Source: Nitratifractor sp964650685
Lineage (GTDB): Bacteria > Campylobacterota > Campylobacteria > Campylobacterales > Sulfurovaceae
Direction of reading: 5' to 3'
Assembly: GCA_964650685.1 (NCBI GenBank)
Contig: CAZYUW010000083.1
Span: forward strand, 1 to 9,888
Length of the DNA stretch: 9,888 nt
The notes under the pieces were generated by a model that searched no databases, was not told the origin of the DNA, and saw only the letters and a list, made by a program, of their open reading frames with translations. Position numbers and translations under genes: made by a program. How positions within the stretch are numbered: position 1 is the first letter of the stretch; the number at the start of each line of letters is the position of its first letter. Of this stretch, positions 6,295 to 9,888 are shown piece by piece.

Positions 6295-7113
6295 ATGGCT
6301 CTTCCTGTGTTGAACATACCAGAGTTGCCGGCTGGTATAAATATTCCTGTCGCGGAGATGATACATCCGATGCTTACTCACTTCGCCATTGCTTTGCCTG
6401 TCGTGATCATAGTGCTCGAGATCATCAATCTGGTGGTGAAAAAAAGAACCATTGGAGTACTCAGTTTCGTATTTATGCTGATTTTGACCGCAGTGATCTA
6501 TTTCGCCCTTTTAAGCGGGAGCGCTGACGCCAAAAGAGCCGGCGATCTCGTCAGCGGTGAAGCGAAAGATATTCTGGAGGCTCACAAGCAGCTGTCCATA
6601 TATCTCTTTTACGCCTCTTTGGCGCTCATGCTTTTCAAACTACTCAGTGTACTTGTGCAAAAAACCGCTCTGAAGGTGCTCTTTCTGCTTGTAGCTATCG
6701 CTTTTACCGCCGGTATCTTTGCGTCCGGCAAAAAAGGCTGCACACTGGTATTTCAACATGCAATCAATGTAAAAAGCGCCTCCTCAAGTGTCAAGAGCGA
6801 CTCCTCCGCGCCACCAGCGCAATCAAAAGCTGTGCCACAAGCACAAAAGATATCGGATTCGGAGAATATCCCCGAGAAAAAAACATCAACGCATGAAACA
6901 GCTCGATCGAAAAGCGAAAGCTCCGCGGCCGATCTCAACAAAACAGTTTCGACAAAGAAGAGTGAAGTTGCCGCTGTGCCAGAAAGTGCTGCCACAACCG
7001 CTCAGACTGAAAGCGAAGCCAATAAAAGTTCCGATAACAGCGAAAAGAGAGACAGCAACGCATCTTCTGTGGAATCCGAGTCGGTCTCTTCTCCTTCGTC
7101 GCAAAAACCGTAG
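6295..7113 (+). CDS. DUF2231 membrane protein with long low-complexity tail
   Basis: This 272-residue protein has a DUF2231-type membrane domain, a family of unknown function. Four hydrophobic helices are visible at about 29-48, 53-73, 100-122 and 125-144. Typical family positions are present: Ile-His-Pro-Met-Leu-Thr-His-Phe at 23-30 (His24, His29), His97 before the third helix, and Gly-Lys-Lys-Gly-Cys-Thr-Leu-Val-Phe-Gln-His at 145-155. Residues about 161-272 form a Ser/Lys/Glu/Ala-rich tail without predicted structure, which the family does not normally need. The conserved histidines could bind haem or metal, but that is inference. The start at 6295 has AAGGA at 6283-6287; an upstream ATG at 6250 lies inside the -10 box. 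The gene stands alone and ends in a terminator. Confidence 0.8.
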   Translation: MALPVLNIPELPAGINIPVAEMIHPMLTHFAIALPVVIIVLEIINLVVKKRTIGVLSFVFMLILTAVIYFALLSGSADAKRAGDLVSGEAKDILEAHKQLSIYLFYASLALMLFKLLSVLVQKTALKVLFLLVAIAFTAGIFASGKKGCTLVFQHAINVKSASSSVKSDSSAPPAQSKAVPQAQKISDSENIPEKKTSTHETARSKSESSAADLNKTVSTKKSEVAAVPESAATTAQTESEANKSSDNSEKRDSNASSVESESVSSPSSQKP

Positions 7114-7154
7114 CGCAGGCCTGGCGCCTGAGCCTCCTCGCCCCTCAAGGTTCG

Positions 7155-7186
7155 CTTATCTGACTTATCGAGTCGGATGAGTTTTT
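7155..7186 (+). terminator. Rho-independent terminator after the DUF2231 gene
   Basis: Bases 7155-7165 pair with 7171-7181 over 11 base pairs (two G-U) around the 5-base loop TATCG, followed by five T residues (7182-7186). A smaller GC-rich hairpin, CAGGC with GCCTG, lies at 7116-7130 right after the stop codon and may add to 3'-end stability. Confidence 0.85.
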
Positions 7187-7207
7187 GGCATCGTCTTACT
7201 CAAAGTG

Positions 7208-7216
7208 TGGTAGAAT
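7208..7216 (+). promoter_or_regulatory. Likely extended -10 promoter of ppa
   Basis: TGGTAGAAT (TGn plus TAGAAT) lies 36 bases before the ppa start. No convincing -35 is seen, as is common in Campylobacterota. It is just downstream of the preceding terminator, which fits a separate ppa transcript. Confidence 0.5.
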
Positions 7217-7252
7217 TTCCAATTATTCCAATATATCTCATAAGGAAAAATA

Positions 7253-7777
7253 ATGGACATATCGAAAATAGGGTACGGTGACAATCCCGACGCGGTCAAA
7301 GCCATAATAGAGGTTCCGTATGGATCCAATATCAAATACGAACTCGACAAAGAGAGCGGAGCCATAGAGGTAGACAGGGTTATGTATTCGGCGATGTTCT
7401 ATCCGGCCAACTATGGATTTGTAGCCAACACTCTCTCCGATGACGGTGATCCGGCAGATATTCTCGTGATCAGCGAGTATCCTCTTCATCCCGGCTCTTT
7501 TATCAAATGTCGTCTTGTGGGTGTTCTGATGATGGAGGATGAAAGCGGCATAGACGAAAAGCTCATAGCTGTTCCATCGGACAAGATCGATCCCGCGTAC
7601 AAATCTATCCGCGATATCGACGATCTGCCTGAGCATACTCTGGCTAGGATAAAAAACTTTTTCGAGACATACAAGATGCTCGAGCCAAACAAATGGGTCA
7701 AGGTTACAGGTTTCGAAAACAAAGAAAAAGCTGAAAAGATACTCGCTCAGGCGATAGATAACTACGAAACGAAATAG
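7253..7777 (+). CDS. ppa: Inorganic pyrophosphatase (family I)
   Basis: This soluble cytoplasmic enzyme hydrolyses inorganic pyrophosphate to two phosphates with Mg2+, pulling forward nucleic acid synthesis, tRNA charging and other activation reactions. The 174 residues match bacterial family I enzymes. The signature Asp64-Gly-Asp66-Pro-Ala-Asp69 is present. Every active-site residue I could line up with the E. coli enzyme is conserved one position earlier: Glu20, Lys28, Glu30, Arg42, Tyr50, Tyr54, Asp96, Asp101, Lys103, Tyr140 and Lys141. AAGGA at 7242-7246 is 6 bases before the ATG. The gene appears monocistronic and converges on the metallopeptidase gene with a 12-base gap. Confidence 0.98.
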   Translation: MDISKIGYGDNPDAVKAIIEVPYGSNIKYELDKESGAIEVDRVMYSAMFYPANYGFVANTLSDDGDPADILVISEYPLHPGSFIKCRLVGVLMMEDESGIDEKLIAVPSDKIDPAYKSIRDIDDLPEHTLARIKNFFETYKMLEPNKWVKVTGFENKEKAEKILAQAIDNYETK

Positions 7778-7789
7778 CCTCTTCTTTTT

Positions 7790-8524
7790 TCACTCGGAGG
7801 AAGGGGAGGTCTGTAGCGTGTACTCCCTCAGTTCGAGGCGATACGCCTTCGTATCGGGTATATAGCGCTCCACACATCTCCAAAACTCTCTGGAGTGGTT
7901 TTTGTGTATAATGTGCGCCAGTTCGTGCACGATGATATAATCACTTAGATGTTGAGGCAGACACAGCAGTCGTGTGTTGAGCGATATGGTGTTTTTGGTC
8001 GAGCAGCTCCCCCATCTGCTTCTGGCTTTTCTGAAAGAGACTTTCGAGGGTGTCAGCCCCATCTTTTCACTCCAGTATCGCACTCTGGGTAATATCACAT
8101 TCGGAGCGTTTGTTTTATAGTAACTTTCAGTGAGGTTCTCTATCTCTTTTCGGATATCCGCCTCTTGCGTCACGGAGAGTCTAAATATGGCCGTTTTGCC
8201 GTCGAACTCCATTTCGCGTACCGAAGCGTCTCGTTGTGCAACTATGGATACGGGGTATTTGACCCCCATATACAAAAAGTGCTCTTTCGGATCTATTTGA
8301 CGCTTTTTGGATTTTTCGATATGTCTTGATATCCATCTCTCTTTGTGTCTGATAAATCTTTCTATATCCGCTATACCCATCTTTGCCGGTGAGCGTATTT
8401 CCAAAGAGCCGTTTTTGATGTACATATAGCAGTGTCTGTTGCTTCTTTTTCGTATCAGTCTGTAGTTCAGCTTTTTGCCGCTCTCGAGTGATATGCTGAG
8501 TTTTTCGGTGTTTTCAGCGTTCAT
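7790..8524 (-). CDS. YgjP-like (DUF45) zinc metallopeptidase family protein
   Basis: This 244-residue protein belongs to the YgjP-like metallopeptidase family (annotated as M48-type or DUF45), related in fold to SprT-like proteases. The zinc-binding motif is His200-Glu-Leu-Ala-His204, followed by Asn-His210-Ser-Arg-Glu-Phe-Trp, with His210 the likely third ligand. The family motif Arg-Ser-Arg-Trp-Gly-Ser-Cys-Ser is at 168-175. The basic N-terminal part has the usual Lys-Arg-Ser-Asn-Arg and Ile-Arg-Ser-Pro pattern. No signal peptide or membrane helix is seen, so it is probably cytoplasmic. The start is uncertain: ATG at 8524 (chosen, because the family pattern begins soon after, with 11 bases of overlap with the upstream gene) or ATG at 8563 (50 bases of overlap, 13 more residues). 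Neither has a clear ribosome-binding site, so translation is probably coupled to the upstream gene. Its substrates are unknown. Confidence 0.88.
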   Translation of the reverse strand: MNAENTEKLSISLESGKKLNYRLIRKRSNRHCYMYIKNGSLEIRSPAKMGIADIERFIRHKERWISRHIEKSKKRQIDPKEHFLYMGVKYPVSIVAQRDASVREMEFDGKTAIFRLSVTQEADIRKEIENLTESYYKTNAPNVILPRVRYWSEKMGLTPSKVSFRKARSRWGSCSTKNTISLNTRLLCLPQHLSDYIIVHELAHIIHKNHSREFWRCVERYIPDTKAYRLELREYTLQTSPSSE

Positions 8525-9281
8525 CGTTGATAGAGTAGGGTATCTTTTTTTTCTCCAGCTCATCTATGAAGCGCCCAAAAGAGTTTCTGGCCGCCTCTTC
8601 GTCCCTGGAGGCGACAGATATCGATACCCTCGGGCCGTCGGAGTATATTTTTGGCAAAGATGAGAGCTCCACATCTTTTGGTAGACTCTCCATGACATCG
8701 ATCAGCTCACTCTCTCTGCAGAGAGCCGTGAGTGTAAATCTGTGGTATGGCTTTTTCTCTCCCGTGAATATCGTATCGAGTACCCATCTGAGCATCGGAT
8801 GGCTCATCTGCGGAAAACCAGGAACGAAAAAGAATCTATCTTCCAGGTAAAAGGCCGGCATACCGTTGACTGGATTTTCGGTAATGAGTTTGGCTCCCCT
8901 GGGAAGCTCGGCCATTCTCAACGGATAGCGTCCGTTTGGAATCTTCATCGCCTCGATTCGTCGTTGTATGATCTCTCTGGCTTCGGGGTGTGTGACCAGT
9001 TCGCCGTCACCGAGGGCTATGGCGGCGGCTTTGCGGGTATGGTCGTCCGGCGTGGATCCTATGCCGCCGAAACTGAAAACTACACTTCTGGGCTGGGAAG
9101 CGAGGAACTTCAAGGTGTGGACGATCAGAGCCGGGTCGTCTTCGATGGTGAAGCTGCCGGCGAGCTTGTAACCTCTCCGCAGCAGTTCATCGGTCAAGAA
9201 ATCGAAATGCTTATCGCTGCGGCGGCGGTTGAGGATTTCGGTGCCGATGATTAGCGCGAAAAATCTGGGATCTTCATTCAT
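8514..9281 (-). CDS. Molybdopterin-binding / CinA N-terminal-like protein
   Basis: The 255-residue protein has the MoCF_biosynth (MoaB/Mog/CinA-N) fold at about residues 8-175. Visible motifs are Ile-Ile-Gly-Thr-Glu-Ile-Leu near the start, Gly-Gly-Ile-Gly-Ser-Thr-Pro-Asp-Asp-His-Thr at 72-82, and Phe-Val-Pro-Gly-Phe-Pro-Gln-Met near 152-159. In CinA-like proteins the middle motif normally reads Gly-Pro-Thr-Pro-Asp-Asp; here the first Pro is Ser. The C-terminal nicotinamide-nucleotide amidase domain of full-length CinA is missing, and the last 80 or so residues are a small alpha/beta extension. A role in molybdopterin or nucleotide metabolism is possible but not shown. No clear ribosome-binding site or promoter precedes it, so it may be read from rpoD 102 bases upstream. 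It overlaps the metallopeptidase start. Confidence 0.85.
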   Translation of the reverse strand: MNEDPRFFALIIGTEILNRRRSDKHFDFLTDELLRRGYKLAGSFTIEDDPALIVHTLKFLASQPRSVVFSFGGIGSTPDDHTRKAAAIALGDGELVTHPEAREIIQRRIEAMKIPNGRYPLRMAELPRGAKLITENPVNGMPAFYLEDRFFFVPGFPQMSHPMLRWVLDTIFTGEKKPYHRFTLTALCRESELIDVMESLPKDVELSSLPKIYSDGPRVSISVASRDEEAARNSFGRFIDELEKKKIPYSINDER

Positions 9282-9295
9282 ATGTTTTTAGCTTT

Positions 9296-9378
9296 TGTCA
9301 CTGACAGGATGTGACCAACATGCGTTTCTACAGTTTTTGTCTAGCAGGTGGTCGATAACCAAAGTGCTTGCAGTGACA
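9296..9378. repeat. 8-bp inverted repeat between rpoD and the CinA-like gene
   Basis: TGTCACTG (9296-9303) and its reverse complement CAGTGACA (9371-9378) flank almost the whole 102-base gap. Inside are two smaller stems, TGGT/ACCA around CGATA and ATGT/ACAT around GACCA. The left arm is also part of TGTCACTGACA, a palindrome about a central C. The size invites a tRNA comparison, but no T-arm or anticodon arm of proper form was found. No T run follows on the minus strand, so it is not an obvious terminator. Confidence 0.4.
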
Positions 9379-9383
9379 GCTTT

Positions 9384-9888
9384 CTACTCCTCTATATAGT
9401 TTTTGAGTTTTCTGCCGACTTTTGGATGTTTCAGTTTTTTGATAGCGCTGGATTCGATCTGTCGTACTCTTTCTCTGGTGACATTCAGCTCCTTGCCTAT
9501 CTCTTCCAATGTACGATCGCTCATATCTTTGAGCAGACCGAATCTCATTCTGATGACAGCCTGCTCTCGTTCATTCAGCTGATCGAGTACTTCGTCTATC
9601 TGTTGGTTGAGATCGTCGTTCATCACCGCATCGGTGGGACTGATCGTGTTTTTGTCCTCTATGAAATCTCCGAATCGTCCATCTTCCTCGTCTCCGACCG
9701 GTGTCTCCAGGCTGACAGGCTCTTTCGTTATCTTGATCACATTTTTAACCTTGTCTACCGAGAGGCCTACCTCTTTGGAGATGGTCTCCAGATCGGGCTC
9801 CTTGCCGGTCATCTGGAGGTGTTTTCGTATTATCTTGTTGATGCGGTTTATGGTTTCGATCATGTGTATCGGGATACGGATCGTTCTC
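9384..9888 (-). CDS. rpoD: RNA polymerase housekeeping sigma factor RpoD (C-terminal part)
   Basis: This is the C-terminal part of the primary sigma-70 factor, which directs RNA polymerase to -35/-10 promoters; the gene continues past the right edge of the window. Of the visible 167 or so residues, the first are Arg-Thr-Ile-Arg-Ile-Pro-Ile-His-Met-Ile-Glu-Thr, the typical region 2.4 to 3.0 junction of group 1 sigma factors. Region 3 follows, then region 4.1 with Leu-Asn-Glu-Arg-Glu-Gln-Ala-Val-Ile-Arg-Met-Arg-Phe-Gly-Leu, and region 4.2 with the -35-recognising helix-turn-helix (Leu-Glu-Glu-Ile-Gly to Thr-Arg-Glu-Arg-Val-Arg-Gln-Ile-Glu). The internal Met at 9863 is not the start; the frame is open to the window edge. 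Its TTGACA/TATAAT target is seen in front of grpE. Confidence 0.97.
   Translation of the reverse strand, partial: RTIRIPIHMIETINRINKIIRKHLQMTGKEPDLETISKEVGLSVDKVKNVIKITKEPVSLETPVGDEEDGRFGDFIEDKNTISPTDAVMNDDLNQQIDEVLDQLNEREQAVIRMRFGLLKDMSDRTLEEIGKELNVTRERVRQIESSAIKKLKHPKVGRKLKNYIEE

Noticed and set aside
8742..9254. Plus-strand open frame of 170 codons opposite the CinA-like gene
   Set aside because: No family match by eye; the minus-strand product has clear MoCF motifs over the same bases.
9291..9380. tRNA-like element in the rpoD-CinA gap
   Set aside because: The outer arms close a tRNA-sized span, but no T-arm with TTCGA loop, D-arm or proper anticodon arm could be built on either strand.

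Overview
The window looks like a chromosomal housekeeping segment from a Campylobacterota (epsilonproteobacterial) bacterium, probably an environmental one. Three things point there: the RpoD, DnaK and S15 sequences; the frequent ATA (Ile) and AGA (Arg) codons with AT-rich intergenic DNA; and the use of HemJ for protoporphyrinogen oxidation. This placement is inferred from recognition of protein sequences and was not confirmed by a search. I see no rRNA, tRNA, CRISPR array, insertion sequence, integrase or phage gene.

Layout, left to right. rpsO (ribosomal protein S15) ends in its own terminator. A 362-base AT-rich gap follows, closing with a full-consensus sigma-70 promoter for grpE-dnaK, the nucleotide exchange factor and Hsp70 chaperone. 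A site resembling the HspR operator (HAIR) overlaps that promoter, and a perfect 14-bp palindrome lies between grpE and dnaK. After a strong terminator comes a two-gene unit: a probably exported endonuclease/exonuclease/phosphatase-fold protein with OB-like C-terminal domains, then hemJ two bases downstream. Convergent to hemJ is a small DUF2853 gene on the minus strand. A 347-base divergent region with a very AT-rich core separates it from a plus-strand DUF2231 membrane protein with a long low-complexity tail. Next is ppa (inorganic pyrophosphatase).

The right-hand third is on the minus strand. Read in the direction of transcription, it holds the 3' part of rpoD (housekeeping sigma factor, cut by the window edge), a molybdopterin-binding/CinA-N-like gene, and a YgjP-type zinc metallopeptidase whose start overlaps the CinA-like gene. 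The last two may be read from rpoD, because I see no separate promoter.

Most genes serve core functions: translation (S15), protein folding (GrpE/DnaK), haem synthesis (HemJ), pyrophosphate removal (Ppa) and transcription (RpoD). The less understood parts are the nuclease, the DUF2853 and DUF2231 proteins, the CinA-like protein and the metallopeptidase. I found no convincing new multi-gene system. The best leads are the heat-shock control signals around grpE-dnaK and the nuclease with OB-like domains coupled to hemJ.
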